Assembly (NCBI GenBank): GCA_030674155.1
Contig: CM060316.1
Coordinates: 81,990,760 to 82,054,759, forward strand
Source: Stramonita haemastoma
Taxonomy: Eukaryota > Mollusca > Gastropoda > Neogastropoda > Muricidae
DNA length: 64,000 nt
Direction: 5' to 3'
Shown here in pieces: positions 40,777-51,712 of the stretch. A program made the translations under genes and the position numbers. How positions within the stretch are numbered: position 1 is the stretch's first letter; each line of letters opens with the position of its first letter. Under the pieces are notes generated by a model. That model was given only the letters and a program-made list of their open reading frames with translations, searched no databases and was not told the DNA's origin.

Positions 40777-40818
<42 letters not shown>

Positions 40819-42023
40819 AGTTAGTAAGCTACCACACATACTTTTTTTTCTTTTTAAAAAGCTGTCATAACTGTTTACACAACAAACAAAAAATAAAAAT
40901 AAAAAATACACGTGTTCAATCGAAGGGAAGCTATATATGCTGCTAGCAGAACCAGCCTCCTTCCAGATGAGTTCCTTCCCTCTGTCAGTTAGGCCTACTT
41001 TGTGTGTGTTATCTGAATTACACCAAATCTCCTTTCAAACGAGTTCCTTCACTGTAATAACTGTCAGTTGCTTTGAGTGTGCTTTTTTTTTTTTTTAAAC
41101 ATCACCTGAGTCCATGATTTTTCATGAAGAAAATGGTGACAAAGAAGACGCACACGCAGAGAGGCAGTATTGGCATATTTTACTTCAAAGCGAGTCTTAA
41201 GCCTTACTGAGGAAACATTACTGAGTATGAAATCAATGTGATTCTTTCTTGCGGATCAGCTGATGGATACTTGCCCTTGTTGAGGTAAAGTTACCTCTGT
41301 GCACGTCAAAAGCTTTTTGGTTTCTTAGCATTTTTGATGCCTTTGGAGGCAGGTAGCTGTTGGCCTCTTGGAAATTCAAGGACTTTTATCAGCCAGAGCA
41401 CTTTTCAAGCCATTGAAAAGACCAATTTTTCAAGGACTTTTTAAGGTTTCAGGGACCTCTACCTATCAATCAATCAATCAATCAATCAAATTTTTATTTC
41501 CAGATGGTACATTGAGTAAGCAGCGATCTGCTTTTTTCCACCTACATGTACTGTGTGATTTACTTGTTCATTTGTAAACACAAACTATTATCTATGGATG
41601 TTAGGACTGAAGTTTATTGACAAAGTCAGGGAATTTCAGGGAAGCAGCATGAAATCTTCTCGAGTTACAATGTAAAAACTTAGGAGTGTAAGTGATCCGA
41701 CACCCACAACGTGCGGGAAAGGTTTTAATAAGACAGGAAAACAACATATGAAAACTCCATCAGTCTTGCCTAATTATGTAACTGCATGAAAAGGATTTTA
41801 AAGTAAAAAGCATGCACCCACACACTGACCCTGCAGTTCAGAAAACTTTTCAGCAGCCAGAAATCAGGGTGTTATAGAAATGATAGAAGTAGCAGCAGGG
41901 GGGGCTGTCAGTATCAATAGCCTACCTTCTGAAAATTCTGTGCCATGAATTCCCTTCTTTTTCCTCTTTGTTTCTGCCTGGTTCCTATTCTTATCACCTT
42001 CTTAATGTCTATTTTCTGCCTTA
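40133..42023. other. SINE remnants, short microsatellites and unassigned DNA
   Basis: A family-1 plus-strand fragment lies at about 40450-40620. (GACA)n/(GA)n and (GT)n runs lie at about 40718-40817. A SINE-like tail with (ATCA)n is at 41463-41530. No gene recognised. Confidence 0.55.
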
Positions 42024-42385
42024 GTCCTTGGGGACGGATAGCCTAGTGGTCAGAACATTGCGCTGGCAATTTGACGACCCAGGTTGAGTCCGGTCGAGGA
42101 GATTTTTCTCATGGAGTTAACATCAGTGCTGACTCCACTCTCCCCTAAAGTCCTTCGGATGAGACTTTAAACCGAGGCCCGTGTGCAAACGCACGCAAAA
42201 CATATTGCGCACACGTTAAATCCTAATCCTGTTCCTCTTTTCGTAAGAGTAGGCCATCGTGTGCCGGTGGGAACAGATGACATTTACAAAACTGCATACA
42301 CACGGGGACTGGATGTAAAAAAAGCATGAGTGCTTATTCCATTATCCTCGATATAAAAGAATAAATCAAATCAAATCAATAAAAT
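42024..42385 (+). mobile_element. tRNA-derived SINE, family 1, complete plus-strand copy
   Basis: It begins GGGGACGGATAGCCTAGTGG (box A), has a slightly decayed box B (CAGGTTGAGTCC), then the whole body to TTATCCTCGATATAAAAG and an AATCAAATC-type tail. It gives the reference orientation for the family. Confidence 0.9.
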
Positions 42386-43129
42386 CTTGCCTTTTTTCCA
42401 GAAAGTCTCATAAGATTCTCCCCTGGCCCCATGCCCAAGTCACATGCACTGGACCAAACTTGTCGGGTACTTAGCAGTGCAACATTAGCAGTGCAACATT
42501 TTCGCTCATATGACAGACAATAGTTGCTGTTTGTGCACTTCACATAGTAGTAGCAGCAGCAGTTGTAGCTGTAGAAGGGCTGCCAATACAGGATATAGCC
42601 TAGGGCATGCATGAAAGCCTCAGTGAGTTTCTTCTCCCAAGCCAATACTCCAGTTAATTTTTCTTGAGATTCTAAAATTAGTAGGGCTTTCTTTCCCCTA
42701 TAAAAAGAGGCTACTATAAAATCAATGTGCAGTGTATTCAATTCCTTTGCCATATCAGACCAAGTGCACGTGCAACTGAACCTATGCAAAGAAAATATTT
42801 TTTCTCATTTACTTTGTATATTGATGGCCATAATATGGAAAACATGGCTTTCATGAGATAGATCTCTACAGGCTGCCATCTTTGGACAGCAAGCTAACAC
42901 TGCCAGCATCTATATATTTCCACTGCCTAAAAATATCCCACACTGACCAGTGTCCTTGTGCCTACAAACCCCTTCCCATGTCCTGCAGTTTTGTCCTACC
43001 TTCATTATGAGCCACCATCAGACGTGGCCCAGCTCAGTAGAGCTCCAGGAAAAACTGTGGGGACCAGAGGGGTCACTAAAACAGACTGCAGACTTTGCCA
43101 TTTAGACGCAATATAAATTTAGAATGCCT
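42386..43129. other. Unassigned DNA
   Basis: A 137-codon minus-strand frame (42376-42789) resembles nothing I know and overlaps the SINE end. I do not call it a gene. Confidence 0.4.
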
Positions 43130-43141
43130 TGGAACACATAA

Positions 43142-46100
43142 ACTCCGCCGTTGCCTGTTCCCAAGTGCAGGATGAGAAAGGAGGAGGGTGTGCGTTGGGC
43201 TAGCAACCCACCACGTTAAAAAAAGCAAGCTACAGAAACACAGACAAGAAGAAATTCAGATATTCAAGTCTTGGGAGTCTCACCGGAGCTGGAGGTAGAG
43301 ATACCGCGTATGACGAGCAGAGATGAAAGCCGAGAGGAAGTTTCTGTTCCGATTCCATCTTTGGCGACACCCAAGCATAGGTTGAGAGTCGGGGTGTGGA
43401 ATGTGCGTACTATGTATGAGACAGGAAAGACCGCACAAGTAATGAGCGAGATGAGGAGGTATAGGATAAACATCTTAGGACTTAGTGAAGTGCGGTGGAC
43501 AGATTCAGGGAAGATGACATTAGGCACAGGTGAGACTCTGTGTTACTCCGGACGCACAGATGGTCAGCATCATGAAGGAGTGGGGATTGCTATGGACAAC
43601 CAAACAGCGAAATCTCTACTGGAGTGGGAGCCCATCAGCCCCAGAATCATTAGAGCTAGGTTTTATTCCAAGTTTACCAAGACAACAATCATACAGTGCT
43701 ATGCACCGACAGAGCAAGCAGAAGAAGAAGACAAGGAGCTATTTTATAGGTGCCTTCAGGAACAGTTGGACAAGACTCCACGTCACGACATGCTTCTGGT
43801 GATGGGGGACCTAAACGCCAAAGTAGGATCTGACAACAGCGGGTACGAGGACTGCATGGGGAAAGAGGGAGAAGGGGACGCCAACGAAAATGGCAACCTT
43901 CTTAGGGACCTGTGCAGGGAGAATGGGCTGGCCATTGGTGGGACAATGTTTAGACACAAGAGAATCCACAAGCTGACGTGGACTTCACCAGACCAACGAA
44001 CAATTAATCAAATTGACCACATCATGATCAATCAGAAGTGGAGGCGTTCGCTGCTGGATGTCAGAGCGATTCGGGGTGCTGATGTTGGTAGCGACCACCA
44101 CCTTCTCCTAGCAGAGCTTCGCCTGAAGCTTAGAAGGACGAACAAGAAAACATCAGAACCCCTCTTTGACTCTCAGAGACTAAGGGATGCGATTGTGAAA
44201 GAACGTTTTACACTGGAACTCCAAAACAGGTTTCTGGCGCTAGATAGCGTGCCAGCAGACGATATCAACATGCACTATGAGAAAGTAAAAGATGCGTACA
44301 CAGAAGCAAGCAGAGAGACCCTCGGCTACAAAAAGAAGCAGCGCAAAGAATGGATTTCCGAAGACACATGGAAACTCATAGAGGAGAGAAAGGAGAAGAA
44401 ACAGGAGCTGCTGGCTACAGCCGGGGGTATCCTTAACAAGGAGTACAAGGACCTTGACAGGCAGGTGAAAAGAAGTGTGAAGCGAGACAAGAAACAGTTT
44501 GTGAATGATCTCGGAGCCCAAGCCCAAGAGGCAGCAGACCGCAGAGACACAAGAACCGTCTACAAGATAGCGAAAGTCCTGACAGGCAGCTTCACAAGTA
44601 GGGCAACAGTCGTGAAGGACAAACAAGGACAGACTCTGGCAAAAGAGGAAGACCAGATGAAACGGTGGGCCGAACACTTTCAAGAGGTTCTCAACAGAGA
44701 GGAACCAATGGAGACACTAGACTTCACAAACGCAGAACCGCCGATCACCATTCAGATGAAGAAAGGTAAAATAACGATGGAGGAAATAGTGACAGCCATC
44801 AAACAGACCAAGGGGAACAGAGCACCAGGTGAGGACAGAGTGACAGCAGACATGCTGAAGGCAGACCCAAAACTTAGTGCAAAGACACTCCACGAAATTT
44901 TCAACCAGGCATGGGACACTGAAACAGTGCCTGATGCTTGGATAAAAGGTATTATTGTGAAACTCCCAAAGAAAGGGGACCTTACCATTTGCGGGAATTG
45001 GAGAGGCATCAATCTTCTGTCAGTTCCTGGCAAGATTTTCTGCAGGGTCCTACTTCAGAGGATCCGTCAAGGAGTAGACAAGCAGCTTAGGGAAGAGCAA
45101 GCCGGCTTCAGAAGTGGACGCTCATGCACAGACCAAATCTTTGTGTTGAGAAACATCATAGAGCAGTCTTTAGAATGGAATTCATCCCTATATGTGAACT
45201 ACATAGATTTTGAGAAGGCATTTGACAGTATCCACCACCCGTCCCTTTGGAAGATCATGCAACTGTATGGACTTCCATCCAAAATCATCAATATCGTGAA
45301 GGACATGTACGCCAACAACATGTGTTGCGTGAGACACGAGGGGAATCACAGCGAGTGGTTCCATGTCCAAACAGGTGTGAGGCAGGGCTGCATCATCTCG
45401 CCGCTCCTCTTCCTCATTGTGATCGACTACGTCATGAGGACGGCAACATCGGACAAGCCAAGAGGACTTGTATGGGGACTTTTCCACCGCCTGGAGGACA
45501 GCGACTTTGCTGATGACATTGCTCTCCTCTCCCACACACACCAGGACATACAGGAGAAGACAGATAGGGTGGCACAAACAGCACGAAAGGTTGGGCTGAA
45601 AATACATGCTTCAAAGACAAAAATCATGAAGGTGAAAAACAAATCAAAGCAACCAGTGACAGTAGACGGAAAAGCACTCGAAGAAGTAACAGACTTCAAG
45701 TACTTGGGGAGCACCATATCTTCTGACAGCAACATCGAAAGAGAGATTGCAGCAAGGATCGGCCTGGCAGCTCAGGCCTTCAAGAAACTGAAGAACGTCT
45801 GGAGCTCTGCAACCCTCAGCACTAGGACAAAACTCAACATATACCGTTCAAACGTCCGCTCGACTCTTCTATATGGTGCAGAAACGTGGAGAGTGAACAA
45901 GAAGTTGGAGAGCAGGTTGAGAGGCTTTGAGGGGAGGTGCCTGAGGAGGATTCTTAAGATTAGGTGGGAGCAGAGAGCGACAAATGAGGAAATCTGGAGG
46001 AGGACAGGCTTCAACAACATTGTGCTGCAGGTGAAGCAACGGCGCTGGACCTGGCTTGGCCATGTCTTACGCATGAAAAAAGGCAGACACCCTCTCGAGG

Positions 46101-46300
46101 CCTTGTCCTGGGCACCTCCTGGGAAACGAAACAGAGGCCGACCCCTTGGGACCTGGAGAAGGACTGTGGAGGAGGAAATGAAGATAATGGGAAAGACCTG
46201 GAATGAGTTGCGGTGGCTCGCCCAAGATAGGACTGCCTGGAGGTCCCTTGTCTGTGCCTTATGCCCCCCCCAGCGGGGCCACGAGGATTGAGTGAGTGAG
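43142..46300 (+). mobile_element. Full-length RTE-like non-LTR retrotransposon, family 2
   Basis: A perfect 12-bp duplication, TGGAACACATAA, flanks it at 43130-43141 and 46301-46312. Between them lie a 5' leader of about 170 bp, one long intact ORF, almost no 3' UTR, a GCCCC/GGGGC hairpin near 46263-46280, and a (TGAG)n tail. A perfect duplication plus an unbroken ORF indicates a recent insertion. The compact design with a repeat tail fits the RTE clade. Confidence 0.92.
43310..46291 (+). CDS. Endonuclease-reverse transcriptase ORF of RTE family 2
   Basis: The predicted protein has about 993 residues from the first ATG, though the frame is open from about 43220, so a non-ATG or upstream start cannot be excluded. 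Residues 26-275 form an APE-type endonuclease: RVGVWNVRTMY, GLSEVRWTDSG, IIQCYAPTEQ, MGDLNAKVGSD, TWTSPDQRTINQIDHI and GADVGSDHHLLL. A charged linker follows to about residue 530. The RT covers roughly 540-850: LPKKGDLTICGNWRGINLLS, EEQAGFRSGRSCTDQ, NYIDFEKAFDSI, GVRQGCIISPLLF, the catalytic FADDIALL near 733 and FKYLGSTIS. The C-terminus has WLGHVLRMKKGRHPLEAL and GKRNRGRPLGTWRR. The protein would nick genomic DNA and copy the element's RNA at the nick. All key motifs are present without stops, so it may still be active. Related proteins are often mislabelled craniofacial development protein 2-like in databases. Confidence 0.93.
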   Translation: MTSRDESREEVSVPIPSLATPKHRLRVGVWNVRTMYETGKTAQVMSEMRRYRINILGLSEVRWTDSGKMTLGTGETLCYSGRTDGQHHEGVGIAMDNQTAKSLLEWEPISPRIIRARFYSKFTKTTIIQCYAPTEQAEEEDKELFYRCLQEQLDKTPRHDMLLVMGDLNAKVGSDNSGYEDCMGKEGEGDANENGNLLRDLCRENGLAIGGTMFRHKRIHKLTWTSPDQRTINQIDHIMINQKWRRSLLDVRAIRGADVGSDHHLLLAELRLKLRRTNKKTSEPLFDSQRLRDAIVKERFTLELQNRFLALDSVPADDINMHYEKVKDAYTEASRETLGYKKKQRKEWISEDTWKLIEERKEKKQELLATAGGILNKEYKDLDRQVKRSVKRDKKQFVNDLGAQAQEAADRRDTRTVYKIAKVLTGSFTSRATVVKDKQGQTLAKEEDQMKRWAEHFQEVLNREEPMETLDFTNAEPPITIQMKKGKITMEEIVTAIKQTKGNRAPGEDRVTADMLKADPKLSAKTLHEIFNQAWDTETVPDAWIKGIIVKLPKKGDLTICGNWRGINLLSVPGKIFCRVLLQRIRQGVDKQLREEQAGFRSGRSCTDQIFVLRNIIEQSLEWNSSLYVNYIDFEKAFDSIHHPSLWKIMQLYGLPSKIINIVKDMYANNMCCVRHEGNHSEWFHVQTGVRQGCIISPLLFLIVIDYVMRTATSDKPRGLVWGLFHRLEDSDFADDIALLSHTHQDIQEKTDRVAQTARKVGLKIHASKTKIMKVKNKSKQPVTVDGKALEEVTDFKYLGSTISSDSNIEREIAARIGLAAQAFKKLKNVWSSATLSTRTKLNIYRSNVRSTLLYGAETWRVNKKLESRLRGFEGRCLRRILKIRWEQRATNEEIWRRTGFNNIVLQVKQRRWTWLGHVLRMKKGRHPLEALSWAPPGKRNRGRPLGTWRRTVEEEMKIMGKTWNELRWLAQDRTAWRSLVCALCPPQRGHED

Positions 46301-46312
46301 TGGAACACATAA

Positions 46313-46674
46313 GCGGTACTGACTTATTCACAATGACAGAAGGGGTTTGCTTTGTTTATGGGGTTTTTTTTGTTGTTGCTGGTTTGGGTTCATTTGACTT
46401 TCTGTGAAAACCTAGGTGGGGTTTTGCTTTGTTTCGATTTGAATTGTTGGAGGTTTGGTAGAAAGGTTGTTCGTTTTATTGGGGGGTGGTCTTTGCAGTG
46501 ACAAGAGTACACTCAGAAATTAAAATAATCTCTCTCCATGCTCACTTCCCTTTTGTCCTCTTTTTTTTTTTATCAATCTGCTCCTGGGTATTTCACTTCT
46601 TAAACACACTCTTCCTTTTATCTTTGCAATAAAACCTCAGTTGGTCTCATGATGGTAACCTTATTCCCATACAT
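46313..46674. other. Unassigned DNA
   Basis: T/G-rich, with no recognisable feature. Confidence 0.5.
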
Positions 46675-47569
46675 TCAAGCCGAAGAGATACCATCTTCCT
46701 GTGTCAGATGCAATATGTGATCCACTAGTACTGTGTAATGTTTCTTTGGCCTGCTGCAGTCTCTGCTTCCCGAGTCAGCTCCTCGATGAAATTTCTCTTG
46801 TCCTTTCTTGCACTTCTTTTTACGGCACGGTTTTTGTCCCAATAGTGTGCTTGCAATGTCTGCTTCTCTTCTTGATCTTGTGTTTTGTTGATCTGGTCTT
46901 TCAGCTGTTTTCTCTCGGTGATCAGTGTCCATGTTTCTGTTGTCAGCCATTCCTTGTGTTTTCTTGTATTCTTTCCCAGGACTGCTTGGCATGTTGTCTT
47001 CCAGGTCTCATACAGACTGTGCCACTGTTCTTCGATTGTTTCCTCTGGCATCTGGGAAAGCATGCTGAATTTGTTTCTTAGTTCCAGCTTGAATTCCTGT
47101 TTTTGCTCCGTCTTTAAGGCTTTGCACATTGAATTTGTGCAATAGTCTTCCTGCCCTGTCGATGAAGGCTTTGTCTTGAGGATGGCTATTACAAGATGGT
47201 GGTCTGACGCTGCGTCTGCTCCGCGCTTCACCCTGACATCGTGCAGGCTCCTCCACTTTCGCCCGATGGTGATGTGGTCGATCTGGTTTTCTGTCCTGCC
47301 ATCTGGGGAAGTCCATGTGGTCTTGTGGACTTTCTTGTGGGGAAAGATGGTGCCTCCAATGACCAGGTCATCGAAGGTGTAGAACTCTGCTAAGAGTTCA
47401 CCATTTTCATTCTGGTCTCCCGTGCAATGTCTGCCCATGATCAGTTCTCTGTTGGTGTTATCTGATCCAACTTTTGCATTCAGGTCTCCCATTAGAGTTT
47501 TCAAGTCCCTCTTTGGTGTTTTGTCCACTATGGCTTGGACTTGCTCGTAGTTCTCTTTTTCTTCTAATT
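46675..47569 (-). pseudogene. RTE-like endonuclease fragment
   Basis: The minus-strand frame from 47569 down to about 46725 runs ELEEKENYEQVQAI, DKTPKRDLKTLMGDLNAKVG, TWTSPDGRTENQIDHITI, RGADAASDHHLV and then a linker ending NITQY before a stop. It covers the second half of an APE endonuclease plus linker, and no RT follows. It resembles family 2 more than family 1 in the linker but is distinct from both. Directly next to it (47570-47612) is a family-1-type 3' tail in the opposite orientation. Confidence 0.82.
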
Positions 47570-47612
47570 CATGTCCCCCCTACGTCCTTTAGGACATGGG
47601 ACTGAGTGAGTG
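47570..47612 (+). mobile_element. Isolated RTE family-1-type 3' hairpin and tail
   Basis: Same outer stem GTCCC/GGGAC and inner stem GTCC/GGAC as at 31449-31478, with loop TTTA instead of TTTG, followed by TGAGTGAGTGA. It abuts the inverted endonuclease fragment with no RT between them, which resembles a 5'-inverted insertion. Confidence 0.75.
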
Positions 47613-47661
47613 ATCTACATCGGACTCCACATTCATGCATATGAGGGTGTATTAAGTTATT

Positions 47662-49008
47662 TTAACCCTCTTGCATTTGGATTATCGGAACAGAAACTGC
47701 CCCTAGATTTCACATTCCATCACAAAATCAGGTCAGGCACAAATGCTTGCTCACCTTTTCCTCCTTCTGAGTACATACCAGCAGCTGTAATTACTTCCAC
47801 TCTCAGCTGGGTTTCTACCTCTAACCCGATAAAGTTTTGGCATGTAGTAGCAATTAGTGATGGTAACAGCGTGATGGATATCTACCGCGTGTCACTCACT
47901 CACTCTCAGTCCCATGTCCCAAAGGACGTAGGGGGGACATGAGAGAAGACACAACAGAGATCTTTTTCCATGCTTCACGATCCTGTGTGGCTAGTAGGAG
48001 GTGTGTTGCAGGGGTTGGGCGGTCCAGTCTTTGATGTTGTCAACCCATGATTTCTTTTGGCGGCCTCTTCTTCTCTTGCCCTCGACTGTTCCTTGCAGGA
48101 TGGTTTTTGCTAGGGTGTTGTGTCTTGTGGTGTGACCAAACCACATCAGCTTTCTCCTCTTTATGGTGGAGAGCAAAGGCTCTTGGGGGCCCACACGCTT
48201 TTTGATTTCTTCTTTCACATAGTTATTGGTCTTGTGTTCTTTGTATGATATTTTGAGGAGTCTTCTGTGGCACTTGTTCTCGAATGCTTGGATTCTCCTC
48301 TTTAACTCTGCTGTCAGAGTCCATGATTCACAGCCATATAGGAGGATAGATATCACGAGGGATTTGTAAAGGTGGTATTTGGTGCAGAAGCTGATGTTGT
48401 TGCTTCTGATGATCCTCTCGAGTCTGACTAGAGCAGATGTTGCTGTTGCAATGCGAGCTTTCACCTCATTGTTTGATGTGCCATCTTTTGTTAGGATGGA
48501 GCCTAAGTATTTGAATTGGCTCACCTCTTCTAGTATTTCTCCATTCATCTTTATTTCCGTGATGTCATTACTTGCGCTGTTGACCATGATCTTTGATTTC
48601 TCTGTACTGACCTCCATGCCGTATGCGCTCGCTCGATCTGTTAAATTGTCTGTGAGGATTTGCAGTTCTTGTTTGCTGCTGCCCATGAGGTCAATGTCAT
48701 CTGCAAATCTGAGGTTGCAAAGGGGTCTTCCACCAATGGAGATGGAAGTGTGGTGGTTTTGCAGTGTCTCTGTCATGATGTTTTCGAGGAAGAGGTTGAA
48801 GAGTACAGGTGAGAGAAGGCAGCCCTGGCGAACCCCAACCGTGGTCTTGAAGAACTCGCCCACATGATTGTTCATGAAAACTGCACTTTATGCGTTCTCG
48901 TACAGAGCCTTGATGACCTCGTGTAAATCCCAGCAAATCCCGATTTGGGATTCAGGGGAGGCAATTATTCAATCCTGACAAATCCCAGTTCGGGACTAAG
49001 AGGGTTAA
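47662..49008. mobile_element. TTAA-flanked non-autonomous transposon, family A, carrying a nested RTE copy
   Basis: TTAA occurs at both ends (47662-47665 and 49005-49008). Terminal sequences are CCCTCTTGCATTTGG on the left and, read inward on the other strand, CCCTCTTAGTCCCG on the right. Without the nested RTE copy it would be only about 320 bp. Near the right end are two palindromes: AATCCC/GGGATT at 48936-48952 and TCCC/GGGA at 48983-48995. TTAA duplications with CCCT-type ends are typical of piggyBac-group elements. Confidence 0.72.
47893..48919 (-). pseudogene. 5'-truncated RTE family 1, copy 2
   Basis: Minus-strand RT fragment that starts just before the GVRQGC region and shares nearly all residues with copy 1: GVRQGCLLSPVLFN, FADDIDLM near 48700, LMWFGHTTRHNTLAKT. 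A TAA replaces an arginine codon in its first codons, and a small insertion near 48000 shifts the frame after NIKDWTAQPLQ. Its 3' hairpin and tail face left (about 47893-47942). CGTGT occurs at both edges (47888-47892 and 48920-48924) and may be a short target duplication. It sits inside family A. Confidence 0.88.
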
Positions 49009-51466
49009 CCCTCTTGTTGTTGAATTCTACAGAGCTAAACTGCCTGTAGATTTTGAATTCTTTGAAAGTTTTCTACCCCAAACTGACATAGTCTACTCCT
49101 GAGACAATTGTCTGTGTGCATGACAAGCTATCAAGCTGAAATTTTGTCACAAGCTAGATATGGGTCACTCTTCTGAAACCTATGCAGGAGAGGGGTGTCA
49201 TATTCATAGCCAAATAAAAATTGTTCTAATTTGTTTTGGGGTGTGTAACTTGACATATTTAATCAAAAGTGGTACAACTATCAGCACAATCAAGAACTAT
49301 GTGCTACAACTAGGAATTACATCCATAAACTGATTTGTTTCTTGAAAAATCCACCATTTACAATCTCAATTTTGTTACATTGCCGTAGGAGTGGTTTGCA
49401 TTTGCTAAAATTCTAACTTCAGGTACCAATTAGATAGAACAGCTGCACTGAAAACTAAAGATGACCAAACATGCAAACAATTATATTGCATTTTATACCT
49501 TATTTGGATTATAACACATGACTTTTTAAATTAAAAAAAAAAAAATGTTCGCGCGTAACCGCGGTGTCGCATTCATGACCTGCCTTGTGCAATGAAACTT
49601 CTAGTCTTATCAAGTGTGAGCAGCCTACTTTCCATTTGTTCTCAAAATAAAACTTATTCTTATGAATTATGGATGTTTAACAGACTTGTAAGTCGGAAAG
49701 TTTTTATACAATAAGCACTCCAACAAAAATTATGTCAGTGGTGTCTCAAAAATCGCGTTACAACCGAGACGACAAAAGGATTACATTTTCTCAAATTCAA
49801 TCCCTGAGGCTGTTTAGCGGAAGAATATTAAGGAATCCAATGCATAACATCATTTTCTCTCCCCTTCTAGATGAGACTATGCGCTGATTGGTTCTGCCAT
49901 GTTAAAATGAAATCTTTTTCTGCATATAAAATAAAAAATATTTCCTTCTTATGGTGTCATCTGTTACGCGCGAACGTTTTCAACTCATTGGATAAAGTAT
50001 TGTTTTTTTAAAGTTCTCAGAGAGTAATCAATTTACTTTTGATTTTACCTGATCAAGCAATTATAAATCTCTTAAAAACAACTGAAAACAGCATCAAATG
50101 CAGATTTTGATTTTTCCCAAACCATGTAACAAAATTGTACAGGTTTCAGAAGAGTGACCCATATATCTCTGTACTTGCATTTTAAGGCAAGTTTACATGT
50201 CTGGTCACAAAATGTCGTGTCGTTGTCACCTTATTTGTCACCAATCACAGGTAAAAGTATGTTGTATACAATAAACCAGCAAAATATAATATGGAATAGA
50301 CACAAATTCATACATGTAAGTGTTCAATAAAGAACTGATGCCTAGCTAACGTGTTTATTAATGTTTGTGTGCAATTGTACTTCAAGGATGTGTCACACAA
50401 TGTCCTCATAACACCTGTTGTTTTATGTCTTGATGAGGCATACTTTTTGTTTAACTGGTTTTTTGCCTTTTGAAAACAAGGAATATTCAATCAATATCTT
50501 ACCTATATACTGCATTTCAGATGTCTATGTCTTACCACGTGTTTGTTAAGTGCACAGAAGTGTAATATTGTACATAAGTGTCACATTGTCACCAGTGTCA
50601 CCACACAGGTGTGACAAACATGAAACAACACAGAACTTCTGTAATTCTACAAAATTTTAATCGTGATAGCCTTTAAAGTAGTCATAGTGATGGCACAGGT
50701 ACACATCACATCACAGAAAGCACAAAATGTGGATGTGTCAGGGGTGTACCTATCGCTGTCACCTGTGGCACCTTAGCAGACTGGAGATCTATTTTCTTTT
50801 CCTTCTCGCTATTTTCGTCATCAGCAAATCTGTCCGTTGAGTTTCAAATAAAAAGTGTGGTATTAACTAGAAAATAGACAAAAGGCATCACATTTTCTGG
50901 CGTTTATGCTGTGCAACCCCCCCCCCCCCCCCCGCTCAAATTTCTCCACAGCGTGTGGGTAGCACAGGTCTCCACGCTTGCAGGAATGTGCCGTGTAGTC
51001 GGGTTCATTCTTCTCTCTAACTGCGTTATTTCCTTTCTCTTCTCCCCCGTCAGCTTTTTATTTCTGACTCACTTAATATTTATCATTGAATTTTTTCTAC
51101 TTCCAATGCTAACACGTTCATTTTATTGTCTAGTTAGTTAGATGAATTGTCTGCTACCAACAAAGACGCCATTTTTTTTCGCCACGCGCTATGAGTGAAA
51201 GGCGTTTCTATCGCCAGCCTTGCTTTCTTCCTTCCCTCCCAAGTACACACTGTTAGTGGTCTAAATTTATCACTGGCACCATCTGAAACCTTCCCTACAT
51301 CGCCCCACCAAATTTCAGACACATTGTGTGAGAACCACGAGGTATGTGTGTGATGGAAAAGTACTGCCCGCGTGGTCAGGACCAACGGCCGGCTACGGCC
51401 GCAACGGAATCTAGCAGCAGGTGCTGTTACGGCCGGCTGCGGCCGTAACGGGGCTAAGACGGTTAA
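49005..51466. mobile_element. TTAA-flanked transposon, family B (2.5 kb), abutting family A
   Basis: It starts at the same TTAA that ends family A (CCCTCTTGTTGTTG) and ends at 51463-51466, where the inward reading is CCGTCTTAGCCCCG. Both ends resemble the family A ends. The right end carries two GC-rich palindromes: CGGCCG arms around GCTA at 51386-51401, and the perfect 10-bp arms GTTACGGCCG/CGGCCGTAAC around GCTG at 51426-51449. No coding region is recognisable. Two further inverted-repeat pairs lie inside (49158-50164 and 49547-49975). Confidence 0.62.
49547..49975. mobile_element. Possible nested element with 13-bp terminal inverted repeats
   Basis: GTTCGCGCGTAAC at 49547-49559 and its exact reverse complement at 49963-49975 enclose 403 bp of AT-rich DNA without a gene. 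The GC-rich arms stand out from their surroundings. No target duplication is clear. Confidence 0.45.
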
Positions 51467-51712
51467 GTAGAACACTGATAGCACCAGTACACTATGGATA
51501 TGCAAGCCATGCCGCTTTCACACACCTTTACTACTATTGCAGGAATAGCATTGCTCCTCCTTACAAGCCCACAACTTTCATACGAAAAGCATGTTCTGCT
51601 GGGCACACACAACTTATGGTGAGAGGTTTGGTTCCTACTCAGACAGAATGGTGGTGGTACACCCACAGCATTAGGTACCATGTTGTGCTTTTCCTAAAAC
51701 CATGGGTCTAGG
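51467..51712. other. Unassigned DNA
   Basis: Short sequence between family B and the SINE fragment; nothing recognisable. Confidence 0.4.

Noticed and set aside
42376..42789. 137-codon minus-strand frame
   Set aside because: No recognisable motif or splice context, and it overlaps the end of a SINE.
43271..43309. TTG-initiated extension of the RTE family 2 protein
   Set aside because: TTG is not a usual eukaryotic start. The first ATG at 43310 is preferred, though an upstream non-ATG start cannot be ruled out.
48379..48867. 162-codon plus-strand frame
   Set aside because: Antisense shadow of RTE family 1 copy 2.
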